From NCBI RefSeq assembly GCF_013870515.1, contig NZ_JACBXA010000038.1:1-34020 (forward strand): 34,020 nt of DNA, in the 5' to 3' direction. Below the pieces are notes generated by a model that worked only from the letters and a program-made list of their open reading frames with translations, was not told where the DNA came from and did no database searches. The position numbers and the translations under genes are program-made. This DNA comes from Streptomyces albidus (ex Kaewkla and Franco 2022) (lineage in GTDB: Bacteria; Actinomycetota; Actinomycetes; Streptomycetales; Streptomycetaceae). Shown here piece after piece: positions 14,926 to 22,514 of this stretch; the stretch's first letter is position 1, and the number at the start of each line of letters is the position of its first letter.

Positions 14926-16035
14926 TTACGCCGGGGCCGCCAGCTCCAGTACGTCGGCGACGACGCAGCTGACGTTGTCGGGGCCACCGGCCAGGCGTGC
15001 CGTGTCGACCAGTTCACGGACCGTCCGCTCGGGCTCGTCCCCGGCGGCGAGCGCGGTGCGGACTTCCGCGTCCGGAACGACCGAGGTCAGGCCGTCGGAG
15101 CACAGCAGGTAGCGGTCACCGGCCTGGACGTCCTGGAGCCGCATGTCCGCCCTGTCGTCGGGACCTCCGATCAGCGCACGCGCGAGCAGCGACCGCTGTG
15201 GGTGCGAGTCGGCCTCCGCGGCGCTGATGCGGCCCTCGTCGACCATGGACTGCACGAGCGTGTGGTCGTGGGTGATCCGGGAGAGCTCCCCGTCGCGCAG
15301 CAGGTACGCGCGTGTGTCGCCGATGTGGACGAGCGCGAGCTGCGATCCCGTCCACAGCATCGCGGTGAGTGTCGTGCCCACCTCGCTTCCCGCAGAGCCA
15401 TCGGGACCATCGGGGCGGGGCCCCGACGCCGCGATCTCGTGCACGGCCTCACCGGCCCGGGAGACGCTCTCTTCCAGGACGTTGAGAAGGTTCGCCGCCG
15501 GAAGGTCGCCGGTCTCCAGGCGCTTGAAGGTCTCCACGGCGGCTGCGCTGGCGGGTGCGCCGCCCTCGCCGAAGCCGTCGGCGACAGCGAGCAGCCGCGA
15601 ACCGGCGTAGGCCGCGTCCTGGTTGTTCTCGCGTACGAGACCCGTGTCGGACAGCGCGGCGTAACGGATGCCGAGGTGTCTGTCTGTGTGCGGCATGGCT
15701 GAGTCCTCCCGTGACAGGTGGTCGATGAGGAAGGCGGCCATGTCACGCCGCGCGGAGACCTCGCTCTCGACCTGCGCCCAGTACGCCCGGATCTCCCGCG
15801 CCTGAGCGGGCCCGTCCAGACCCGTCAGTTCGCGGATCCGGGCCAGGGGCATCCCGAGGCGGCGCAGCCACGCCACCAGGCGGGCCTGCTCCAGCTGGCC
15901 TGGTGCGTAGAGGCGGTAGCCGGTCGTCGCATCGACGCGAGCGGGGGTCAGCAGTCCGAGTTCGTCGTAGAGACGCAGCGCCTTCGGCGACAGGCGGGAA
16001 GCCTTCGCGAAGGCACCGATCGTCAGCAGTCCCAT
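14926..16035 (-). CDS. MerR regulator fused to PP2C-type Ser/Thr phosphatase
   Basis: A 369-residue fusion. Residues 1-75 form a MerR winged helix (LTIGAFAKASRLSPKALRLY, then TTGYRLYAPGQLEQARLVAW). Residues ~115-369 form a PP2C phosphatase with the metal-binding and core motifs: VRENNQDAAY, AVADGFGEGG, GTTLTAMLW, HIGDTRAYLLRDG, LLCSDGLTSVV and GPDNVSCVV. A helical linker (about 75-115) takes the place of a MerR effector domain. The arrangement suggests transcription control coupled to Ser/Thr dephosphorylation, but whether the phosphatase regulates the DNA-binding part or is merely tethered is not known from sequence. GAGGAGG precedes ATG 16035. Confidence 0.88.
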   Translation of the reverse strand: MGLLTIGAFAKASRLSPKALRLYDELGLLTPARVDATTGYRLYAPGQLEQARLVAWLRRLGMPLARIRELTGLDGPAQAREIRAYWAQVESEVSARRDMAAFLIDHLSREDSAMPHTDRHLGIRYAALSDTGLVRENNQDAAYAGSRLLAVADGFGEGGAPASAAAVETFKRLETGDLPAANLLNVLEESVSRAGEAVHEIAASGPRPDGPDGSAGSEVGTTLTAMLWTGSQLALVHIGDTRAYLLRDGELSRITHDHTLVQSMVDEGRISAAEADSHPQRSLLARALIGGPDDRADMRLQDVQAGDRYLLCSDGLTSVVPDAEVRTALAAGDEPERTVRELVDTARLAGGPDNVSCVVADVLELAAPA

Positions 16036-16348
16036 GCCCGCTCCTCCTCACGCCGGGCGCCTCGCCCGGCCCTTCGATGCTGTGGCCTCCCCCAAGGACA
16101 AGGTCAAGGACGGCCTCAGCGGCGGGGGCGGGCGGGCACGGGCCGCATCTCCGGAACCGGCCGGCGCCGCCCCGTACGCGGGCGGCACGGCGATGTTCTC
16201 AGGCCGGGACCCACGTGCGGAGGGGTAACCCTTCGCGGGATCCGGGGGTTTGCCTCATGGCTGCGCCGCGACAGGTGCCATAACCTCATCGGGCATTGAC
16301 CTTGAAGTGGCTGAATGTCAGCACTTCCACCATTACGGGGTGAGCATC
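16036..16348. other. intergenic region upstream of merR-PP2C and the DUF4097-type gene
   Basis: 313 bases without a confident gene. A plus-strand frame ending at 16228 is G/C-biased at third positions but low in complexity and overlaps the opposite start. TTGACC at 16296-16301 is a good -35-like box, and GAAGTG (16304-16309) with CACTTC (16322-16327) forms a 6-bp dyad downstream of it. The MerR half of the divergent fusion could bind here, but no -10 box at the expected spacing is convincing. Confidence 0.35.
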
Positions 16349-17080
16349 ATGGGCAGGCATCTCCGCCTCCTCGGGGCGGTCGCGGCGGCCGGGATCGGGG
16401 TGGGCGCGCTCGGCGCATGCGGAATCGTGCCCGGTGAGACCTTCGAGGACGGTACGAAGCTCTCGGAGAAGATCACGTCCGTCCGGCTGGACAACAGGTC
16501 GGGCGGGGTCACTCTCCGCGGCAAGGAGACGCTCACCAAGGTGTCCCTGCACCGCAGGGTCGAATTCGACGGCGACCGGCCGAAGGGCCCCACGCACCGG
16601 GTCGAGAACGGGGTGCTCGTGCTCGAGGGGTGCGGGAAGGGCTGCTCCGTCCGGTACACCGTCGATCTGCCGCGGCGCATTCCTGTCACCGGCAAGGTCA
16701 CGGCGGGCGGAGTCGACCTGTCCGGCATGGGCAAGGTGGACGTGACGACGAGTACGGGAGCCGTCGACCTCGACGACATCGAAGGTTCCGTGGACGTGCG
16801 TACGACCAACGGCCGGATCAACGGGCACGGACTGAAGGGCGATCGCGTCACGGCCCGTACGTCGAACGGCGCCATCGAGCTGGCCCCTGCCACGCCGCAG
16901 GACGTCGACGCGAAGACGTCCAACGGCGCGATCTCCATCACGGCACCGGACAGCTCGTACAAGGTCTCGGCGAGGACGAGCAACGGATCCAAGAAGATCG
17001 GCGTGCGCAACGACCCGTCCGGCGACCACGAGCTCGATCTGGCGACCACCAACGGCGCCATCACCGTCAAGTCGGTCTGA
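16349..17080 (+). CDS. DUF4097-type beta-strand repeat lipoprotein
   Basis: A 243-residue lipoprotein with a signal peptide and lipobox LGAC (Cys near residue 24). The mature part is a repetitive beta structure: short units RTTNGRI, RTSNGAI, KTSNGAI, RTSNGSK and ATTNGAI recur every ~20 residues in the C-terminal half, as in DUF4097/DUF4098 adhesin-like proteins. It is anchored to the outer face of the membrane; function unknown. ATG 16349 follows GGGG at 16337-16340. It is convergent with the PLP-enzyme gene. Confidence 0.82.
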   Translation: MGRHLRLLGAVAAAGIGVGALGACGIVPGETFEDGTKLSEKITSVRLDNRSGGVTLRGKETLTKVSLHRRVEFDGDRPKGPTHRVENGVLVLEGCGKGCSVRYTVDLPRRIPVTGKVTAGGVDLSGMGKVDVTTSTGAVDLDDIEGSVDVRTTNGRINGHGLKGDRVTARTSNGAIELAPATPQDVDAKTSNGAISITAPDSSYKVSARTSNGSKKIGVRNDPSGDHELDLATTNGAITVKSV

Positions 17081-17107
17081 TCGCTTGGCGGTTCACGTCC
17101 GGGCAGC

Positions 17108-17129
17108 CGCGGGGGCGCTCGTCCCCGCG
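17108..17129. terminator. hairpin between convergent genes
   Basis: CGCGGGG (17108-17114) pairs with CCCCGCG (17123-17129) around an 8-base loop. It lies between the convergent lipoprotein and PLP-enzyme genes; no T-tract on either strand, so only a weak terminator call. Confidence 0.4.
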
Positions 17130-17156
17130 CCACTCGCCACGCGCCGTTCGCACTCG

Positions 17157-18275
17157 TCATGCGTCCTCGGTGAGGTGACCGGCGACCACCTCGGCCGCGC
17201 GGCCGGCGTCGTCGGCCGTGTTGTTGACGTGGAAGGCCAGGCGGAGCCGGCCCGCGCGGATGCTTCCCACGACGCCTGCGCGCTCCAACAGCGCAGGCGT
17301 GCCCGGGTCGACGGCGACGCTCACGATCGCGGAGTCGCCGGGCGGCAGGCCGACGTCCGTCCTGAACGTGTTCGCCAGGCCGAGAGCGTGCTCGTGCAGT
17401 ACGTCCGTGCCGACCTCAGTGAGCAGGTCCAGCGCCGGTGCCTGGGCGGCCCACGAATGCCATACCGGGGAAAGGTCGAAGCGACGCGCCTCCTTCGCCA
17501 GCCGCAGGGGGCCGCCGTACAGGCTCTCCCAACGCTCCTCACCTGCGAACCAGTTCGCCGCATGCGGGATGAGCCCGTCGGCGAACTCCGCCTGCACCGT
17601 GAAGAAGCAGGTGCCCCGTGGCGCGAGCAGCCACTTGTAGCCGCCGCCGGCGGTGTAGGCGAAGCGGCTCGCGTCCACGGGCAGCCAGCCGACCGCCTGC
17701 GTCGTGTCGAGGAAGATCCGCGCGCCCGTCGCCTCGCACGCGGCGGTGAGGGCGTCGAGGTCTGCCAGGCGCCCGTCCGCCGACTGGACCGCCGAGACGG
17801 CCACCAGTGACGTACGCGAGGTCACAGCCTCGGCCAGATGCTCCAGCGGCACCTCACGGACCTGCACGCCACGGCGGGCCTGGGCGTGGAAGGGGAAGAC
17901 GACGCTGGTGAACTCCCCGGCGGCGGTGAGGACTTCACAGCCGTCGGGCAGCGACGCCGCGACCAAACCCGCGAAGGCGCTGACCTGGCTTCCCACGGCC
18001 ACCCGCGAGGGGTCCACGCCGACGAGTCCGGCGTAGGCGGTACGGGCTGCGGCGAGCGGAGCGTCGTACGACGACGCTTGCGCGGCGCCCCTGCGCCACT
18101 CGTCCAGCGTCCCTTGCAGGACGTCCAGACAGCGCCGGGGCGGCAGACCCATGGAGGCGGTGTTGAGGTAGACGACGTCGGGGTCGAACTCCGCCTGGGC
18201 GCGGGCGAGACGACTCGTCGCCTCGGACTGCCGGCCGTCGGGACCCGTCTTCTGCGTTGCTTCAGCCTTCTGCAT
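17157..18275 (-). CDS. class V aminotransferase-fold PLP enzyme
   Basis: A 372-residue fold-type I PLP enzyme of the class V / isopenicillin-epimerase-like group. Visible features: VVYLNTASMGLPPRR at the N-terminus, FLDTTQAVGWLPVD with the Asp that pairs with the cofactor nitrogen, and GGGYKWLLAPRGTCF with the Schiff-base Lys. The C-terminal domain ends RLRLAFHVNNTADD, the usual small-domain strand. Substrate cannot be assigned; relatives include kynureninase, cysteine desulfurases and epimerases. I place the start at ATG 18275 rather than the far upstream codon at 18395, because the family N-terminus begins soon after and the extension is low-complexity. Confidence 0.85.
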   Translation of the reverse strand: MQKAEATQKTGPDGRQSEATSRLARAQAEFDPDVVYLNTASMGLPPRRCLDVLQGTLDEWRRGAAQASSYDAPLAAARTAYAGLVGVDPSRVAVGSQVSAFAGLVAASLPDGCEVLTAAGEFTSVVFPFHAQARRGVQVREVPLEHLAEAVTSRTSLVAVSAVQSADGRLADLDALTAACEATGARIFLDTTQAVGWLPVDASRFAYTAGGGYKWLLAPRGTCFFTVQAEFADGLIPHAANWFAGEERWESLYGGPLRLAKEARRFDLSPVWHSWAAQAPALDLLTEVGTDVLHEHALGLANTFRTDVGLPPGDSAIVSVAVDPGTPALLERAGVVGSIRAGRLRLAFHVNNTADDAGRAAEVVAGHLTEDA

Positions 18276-18490
18276 GGCCTCAGCCTGATCCCGTACGGGA
18301 CCGCGGGGAAGTACGCGCCATGGACCTCCCGCACCTTTCGCCGAAGCGGACCTGCCCGAGCCTGAAGGGCAGGCCCCCCGCGAGCGGATGATCACACTCT
18401 GGCAGGATCAGCCACAGCTCGAGGGTCCGGTTGTACGGGCGAGCTGCCCAGCCGGGCAACGGGGACATTCAACGGGGAAAGTGAGAAGCG

Positions 18491-19102
18491 ATGCGTACGT
18501 GGACTCGTGCGGTGCCGGCGGCGATCGGTGCTCTGGCACTGGCGTTGACGATGACCGGCTGCAACCTCTCGGGGACGGGGAAGAAGAACAGCTCCGGCTC
18601 CCACTCTTCCGGCTCCGACTCGCAGGCGTCGAAGGGCAAGAAGACCTTCCGCCTGGGTGAGGCCAGTCCGGAGCAGGAAAGCACCATGAAGGAGTCGGCC
18701 GACGCCAAGTACACGGTCACACCGACCAAGGTGCAGACCGGTACCAAGGCCGACATGGACAACTCCGGCCTGAAGAAGGACAAGGGGGACGGTCCGCAGG
18801 TTCCCGTCTACGTCTGGTCGACGCTCACGCACAAGAGCGGCAAGGCCATGGAGGTCGGCGACATGGACGGGTCCCTCGTGGCCAAGACGGACAAGGGCCA
18901 TCGCACCCGCGCCCTGATAGTCCTGCTGGGCGAGGCGAAGTGGCCCGACTGCCCGGCGCCGGACACGGACAAGAAGCTGAGCCCGGGCCAGTCGGAGAAG
19001 ATCTGCAGCGTCTTCCTCGTGCCCGAGGGGCACAAGGCCGCCGCTGTGGAGCTGTCCCAGGGCTTCACCGCGGAACCGCTGGAGTGGCCCGTCGACAGCT
19101 GA
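18491..19102 (+). CDS. secreted lipoprotein, possible DUF4352/DUF4232-like
   Basis: A 203-residue lipoprotein: signal peptide MRTWTRAVPAAIGALALALT, lipobox MTGC with the Cys at residue 24, then a Ser/Gly-rich linker (SSGSHSSGSDSQASKGKK), then a beta-rich domain of ~130 residues with VPVYVWSTLTHKSGKAMEVG and two Cys that could form a disulfide (PDCPAP and KICSVF). The pattern suggests an extracellular immunoglobulin-like domain. No enzymatic motif. It converges on the gene at 19249 across a strong hairpin. Confidence 0.75.
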   Translation: MRTWTRAVPAAIGALALALTMTGCNLSGTGKKNSSGSHSSGSDSQASKGKKTFRLGEASPEQESTMKESADAKYTVTPTKVQTGTKADMDNSGLKKDKGDGPQVPVYVWSTLTHKSGKAMEVGDMDGSLVAKTDKGHRTRALIVLLGEAKWPDCPAPDTDKKLSPGQSEKICSVFLVPEGHKAAAVELSQGFTAEPLEWPVDS

Positions 19103-19183
19103 CCGTCCCGGCAAGCGAAGGCGAGCGTCAGTACGACCCCGCCCCAGGCGGAGGCTGAGGTACCCGCCGACCGCTGGATCAGT

Positions 19184-19211
19184 GGCCCCGTCCGGAAGCC
19201 CGGGCGGGGCC
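19184..19211. terminator. bidirectional terminator hairpin
   Basis: GGCCCCGTCCGG (19184-19195) and CCGGGCGGGGCC (19200-19211) form a 12-bp stem with one G-T wobble and a 4-base loop, between two convergent genes. Confidence 0.65.
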
Positions 19212-19248
19212 GCACCCATGTGCACACAGGGGTCCTGCGTCGGACAGC

Positions 19249-19956
19249 TCAGCCGAGGGCGAGGGGGAGCTTCGCCGCGAGATCGCCCAGCGCGGCCTTC
19301 TCCGCATCGGTCGGCGTGCGACGTCCGGTGCCGATCAGCAACACGTCCTTGTCCGAGAAAGATGCGGGAAACGAGGCGGGGAACAGACTCGCGGCGATCT
19401 TCTCCAGGGACGCGCGTGCCGCCGCGAGGGTCTCCGCGGGCGGATCGGCGGCCGACGGCAGATGCGCGATCAGGTCGAGGTGGTGCAGGGTCCATTCGAG
19501 CACGTACGCGGACAGGTAGTCGGCGACGGTGAGCACCTCGTCGCGGGTGCTGACGCGGAGGGCCGGATCGGCGAGTCCGGCGGCGCGGCCCGCGGCGGAA
19601 CCGACGTCGTCGAAGTGGAACTTGAGCCAGCGCGGCTCGCCGTATGCGGCGGCCAGCCGTGGGATCAGCGCGTCGAGCGGGTCCTCACCGGTCGGGAGTT
19701 CGACGAGGCTCCAGTAGGTGACCGCGTCCACGGTCGGCTCGGATTCGGCGGGCGTGACCAGGGTGATCAGGACGTCCTGTGCGGCGATGACCAGGTGGCA
19801 CACCACGTCCCTCACGAGCCAGCCGCTACAGCCGGAAGGCCGCTCGAAGTCGTCGTCGGGGATATCGGCGACCGCTGTGCGCAACGCGGTCCATGAGCGT
19901 GAGAAGAGATCCACTTCGGCACGGTATGGCCGGTCGGGAACAGCGAACAACCGCAT
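19249..19956 (-). CDS. maleylpyruvate isomerase N-terminal-like (DinB-fold) protein
   Basis: A 235-residue protein of the mycothiol-dependent maleylpyruvate isomerase-like family: a four-helix bundle with GCSGWLVRDVVCHLVIAAQD (the first metal-ligand His) and VLEWTLHHLDLIAHL (the HxxxD-type pair). Members are thought to be metal- and mycothiol-dependent enzymes; the substrate is unknown here. The ATG at 19956 has no purine-rich site, and GTG codons about 15 residues downstream, just before DLFSRSWTALR, are an alternative start. It is the last core gene before a region of relics. Confidence 0.78.
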   Translation of the reverse strand: MRLFAVPDRPYRAEVDLFSRSWTALRTAVADIPDDDFERPSGCSGWLVRDVVCHLVIAAQDVLITLVTPAESEPTVDAVTYWSLVELPTGEDPLDALIPRLAAAYGEPRWLKFHFDDVGSAAGRAAGLADPALRVSTRDEVLTVADYLSAYVLEWTLHHLDLIAHLPSAADPPAETLAAARASLEKIAASLFPASFPASFSDKDVLLIGTGRRTPTDAEKAALGDLAAKLPLALG

Positions 19957-20052
19957 TTGGAGGTGCGGTTCGAGTAGGGCGCGGCGCGGTTCGAGCAGGC
20001 GCCGCGCGAGGCGCGTGCCGGCGGATGCCTCAGGGGCCCGGCAAGGAAGGCC

Positions 20053-20193
20053 TCACAAGGTGCCCCGGCGGATTTCGCCGCCCGGCGCCTCGCCGTCCTG
20101 TCCCGCGTCCCCCAGCAGCCCGGCCAGGCCGAGCCGCGTGAACCTCTCCGTCGGCAGGCCCCTGTCCGCCGTCCTCCTCGACCGCTGCGGCAC
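20053..20193 (-). pseudogene. C-terminal fragment of an unidentified gene
   Basis: A 46-residue minus-strand frame ends at TGA 20053-20055 with strong G/C third-position bias and natural-looking composition (LPTERFTRLGLAGLLGD near its middle). Its upstream end runs directly into the transposase relic at about 20200, as if a gene had been cut by the insertion. The parent family is not recognisable from so short a tail, and it may be chance. Confidence 0.3.
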
Positions 20194-20205
20194 GCGCCCC
20201 TCCCG

Positions 20206-20688
20206 GGAGCAACCCACTCCATCTGCGCCTTCCGGCTGACTTTGGTGTCAGACACTTCGGTGGACGTCGCCATGGTCTTGCGGGATGTCATGCTCCCTCT
20301 CCCCATGAGGGCGGAGTGGGACGACGATATGGAGTGGCCCTGTCCGGGCCTTCCCGCCGCAGTCGTGGCCGAGTTCGCTGGACATCAGGTCGCGGCACTG
20401 CCGTTCTTCAGTCCGAGACGGTGACGAGCGATCACGGCTCTGTCCGTCGCAACCATCATCTGGTCGAAGTCCAGGAAGCCATCGGCTGTCGGGTGTTGCC
20501 AGCAAGAGTCCTGCGTCCGACTGACAAGCAGGCCGTGGAGCAAACCTTGCAGTGTTCGTTCACTCCTGTTCGAGCAGTTGCCCGGCTCTACAGGTGTCGA
20601 TGTTGCCGACCGCGGCGCAGATCCAGAGCGTGACGCGTCGCTGACCATCAGCGAGATGGAACACCTGATCGCAACATGGGTCGTCAAG
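20206..20688 (+). pseudogene. transposase relic (rve/D-35-E integrase core), two frameshifts
   Basis: Three consecutive frames join into one integrase-type core. Frame 1 (to ~20415) gives FRLTLVSDTSVDVAMVLRDV and LPAAVVAEFAGHQVAALPFF. After a one-base shift the next frame gives ETVTSDHGSV and later RPTDKQAVEQ; the Asp of SDHG and the Glu of AVEQ are separated by exactly 35 residues, the D(35)E spacing of retroviral-type transposases. A second shift near 20550 restores frame 1 with VRSLLFEQLPGSTGVDVADR and LTISEMEHLIATWVVK. Both ends are missing: the N-terminal domain and first catalytic Asp are absent, and the C-terminus stops at the hairpin at 20688. It resembles Mu/TniA-like streptomycete transposases and is not functional. 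Confidence 0.75.
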
Positions 20689-20718
20689 AGGGCAGGACCA
20701 GCGAGTGGTCCTGCCCTC
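20688..20718. terminator. perfect 13-bp hairpin
   Basis: GAGGGCAGGACCA (20688-20700) and TGGTCCTGCCCTC (20706-20718) form a perfect stem with loop GCGAG. It lies downstream of the YVTN gene (minus strand) and exactly at the broken end of the transposase relic. It is probably a terminator; an old element end is possible. Confidence 0.55.
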
Positions 20719-20733
20719 GGCTGTCTGGGAACG

Positions 20734-20769
20734 TCGAACCCCGGCGCGACATGCAGCGCCGGGGTTCGA
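20734..20769. terminator. perfect 14-bp hairpin
   Basis: TCGAACCCCGGCGC (20734-20747) is matched exactly by GCGCCGGGGTTCGA (20756-20769), with an 8-base loop. It is the second strong hairpin within 100 bases and the one nearer the YVTN stop codon at 20890. Confidence 0.55.
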
Positions 20770-20889
20770 TGAGGAGAAGAGGAGCCGTGCCGGATACGAA
20801 CTATGAACGGTGCCACCAGCTGCGCTGCCGCCCCTCTGGGTGGTGACGGGTTCGCTGGTGTCGATCACCGACGCATCGGCGGGTCCTGG

Positions 20890-21957
20890 TTACCCACGTG
20901 GCCGATGCGGGGTGATGGCCACGCCGAACGGTCCGCTTCCGGCAGGGATGGTGGCGGTGACTTCCTTGATGTGGGTGTTGATCACCGACACCGTGTTGCT
21001 GGCAAGGTTGGTGACGTAGGCGCGGCGACCGTCCGGAGTGATGGCCACGTCGCTGGGCCTGTTGCCGACGGGGATGATCGTGGTGACGGTGTTGGTCTTT
21101 GATTTGATCACCGACACGTTGTCGTCGCCCCGGTTGGCGACGTAGACGCGGCGACCGTCCGGGGTGACGGCCACACCGTTGGGCTCGTCGCCGGCGGGGA
21201 TCGTGGCGGTGACGGTGTTGGTCTTCGTGTCGATCACCGACAGCGTGTCGCCGCTGAAGTTGGTGACGTAGGCACGACGGCCGTCCGGAGTGACGGCCAC
21301 GCTGAACGGCCCGTCGCCGACTGCGACGGTCTTGGTAACGGTGTTGGTCCTGGTGTCAATCACCGACACGTTGTCGCCGTTGAAGTTGCTGACGTAGGCA
21401 CGACGGCCGTCCGGAGTGACAGCCATGCTGAACGGCCCGTCGCCGACTGCGACGGTCTTGGTAACGGTGTTGGTCTTCGTGTTGATCACCGACACGTTGT
21501 CGCTGCTGGAATTGGTGACGTAGGCACGACGGCCGTCCGGAGTCACGGCCACGCCGCTGGGACTGTCGCCGACGGGGATCGTGGCGGTGACGGTGTTGGT
21601 CTTCGTGTTGATCACCGACACGTTGTCGCTGTTGGAATTGGTGACGTAGGCACGACGGCCGTCCGGAGTGACGGCCACGCTGAACGGCCCGTCGCCGACT
21701 CCGATGGTCTTGGTGACGGTGTTGGTCCTGGTGTCGATCACCGACACGTTGTCGCTGCTGAAGTTGGCGACGTAGGCGCGCGTCTGGTCGCCGTCCGCAG
21801 CGGCGGGCGTGGCCGCGGCGAGTGGGACCGTCAGGCCCCCCAGCACCGCCAGTCCCGCCACCCAGGCCCGCACCACCCTCGACCACGAGCGCTCACCGCC
21901 GTTGCGTCTCCCGGCGTTTCCCTGGTCTGGTGCTCTGTGTTCCGCGATATCCGACAC
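20890..21957 (-). CDS. secreted YVTN beta-propeller protein, seven near-identical repeats
   Basis: A 355-residue exported protein. A signal sequence (VVRAWVAGLAVLGGLTVPLA, then ATPAAADG) follows a short basic N-terminus. The mature part is seven 42-residue YVTN repeats of the form AYVTNSSSDNVSVINTKTN with VTPDGRR, the number needed to close a seven-bladed propeller. The repeats are unusually alike. GTG 21957 is chosen because CAGGAGGTC lies just upstream of it, inside the longer frame that begins at 21975. Such proteins are found on archaeal and bacterial surfaces as adhesins or dehydrogenase-like propellers; no catalytic residues are evident. The C-terminus ends abruptly at HRPRG with no anchor. 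Confidence 0.88.
   Translation of the reverse strand: MSDIAEHRAPDQGNAGRRNGGERSWSRVVRAWVAGLAVLGGLTVPLAAATPAAADGDQTRAYVANFSSDNVSVIDTRTNTVTKTIGVGDGPFSVAVTPDGRRAYVTNSNSDNVSVINTKTNTVTATIPVGDSPSGVAVTPDGRRAYVTNSSSDNVSVINTKTNTVTKTVAVGDGPFSMAVTPDGRRAYVSNFNGDNVSVIDTRTNTVTKTVAVGDGPFSVAVTPDGRRAYVTNFSGDTLSVIDTKTNTVTATIPAGDEPNGVAVTPDGRRVYVANRGDDNVSVIKSKTNTVTTIIPVGNRPSDVAITPDGRRAYVTNLASNTVSVINTHIKEVTATIPAGSGPFGVAITPHRPRG
20899..21777. repeat. 126-bp tandem coding repeat, about seven copies
   Basis: The YVTN units recur at exactly 126 bases: the landmark GTCCGG occurs at 21031, 21157, 21283, 21409, 21535 and 21661. Neighbouring units such as those starting near 21409 and 21535 share long identical runs. Changes cluster in the codons for the variable Asn-x-x-x-Asp loop. 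This region can expand or contract by recombination and is prone to assembly error. Confidence 0.85.
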
Positions 21958-22514
21958 GAAGACCTCCTGCAGCACTTGCTGGCCATGGCCTTGATCACGC
22001 TATGTGCGGGTATCTCCTGGGGCGATCGGAGATCGCACCGCTGGGGCCGTACGGACGACCAAATCCCCCTATCGGCCACCCGCCGACAGCATCGGTGCCG
22101 GCCCCTGAACCGAGATGCTGTACGCCCACTCGACGACGTGACGGCGGGTCAGAGCCCAGGTGGGCGCTGGAGGAACCGGCGGCCCGTACAGCTGGGTCAA
22201 CGCCAGGAACCGAGCGAGTTGTTCGTGTCCATTTCGGAGGTCAGGAGTCCGGCCTGGCACAGCTTCGCGCCAACCCGTGGGCTCGAACCGGAGCGATGTC
22301 TCCCGGAGCCCTCCGTACCCGCCGGCCTCTGAACACAGCGAGACAGCGGGGTGTACGGGCGGCCGCATCGGTCCGGGCCGTTCGGCGGTAGGCCAGGTGA
22401 AGCCGGACTCACCTGCGGTTACGCATGGAATGTCATCTCATCATCCCGGCCAACCAGGGTTTCTGGATGCCGGCGATGTGCCCTTCACTCTCCAGCGCTG
22501 AGGAAGGCGTAGCC
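21958..22514. other. intergenic region with an arsR-like relic
   Basis: 557 bases without an intact gene between the divergent YVTN and beta-helix genes. At 22229-22265 the minus strand reads KLCQAGLLTSE, 30 of 37 bases identical to the arsR segment at 24100-24136 (KLREAGLLTSE). No frame around it gives a full regulator, so it looks like a decayed copy, though a chance match is possible. A dyad (22394-22415) lies nearer the beta-helix gene. Nothing else is recognisable. Confidence 0.4.
22394..22415. promoter_or_regulatory. inverted repeat upstream of the beta-helix gene
   Basis: CAGGTGA (22394-22400) and TCACCTG (22409-22415) are perfect arms around 8 bases, 100 bases before the start codon of the beta-helix gene. 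Candidate operator; regulator unknown. Confidence 0.35.

Noticed and set aside
16034..16228. Plus-strand 64-codon ORF with G/C-rich third positions.
   Set aside because: Low complexity, no ribosome site, overlaps the start of merR-PP2C on the other strand.
20756..20772. GGGGTTCGA resembling a tRNA T-arm, possibly an attachment site.
   Set aside because: It is fully explained as one arm of a perfect hairpin; no acceptor or anticodon arm fits nearby.
20899..21777. Regular repeats that could suggest a CRISPR-like array.
   Set aside because: Period is 126 bp with no distinct spacers and the whole region is one coding frame of YVTN units.
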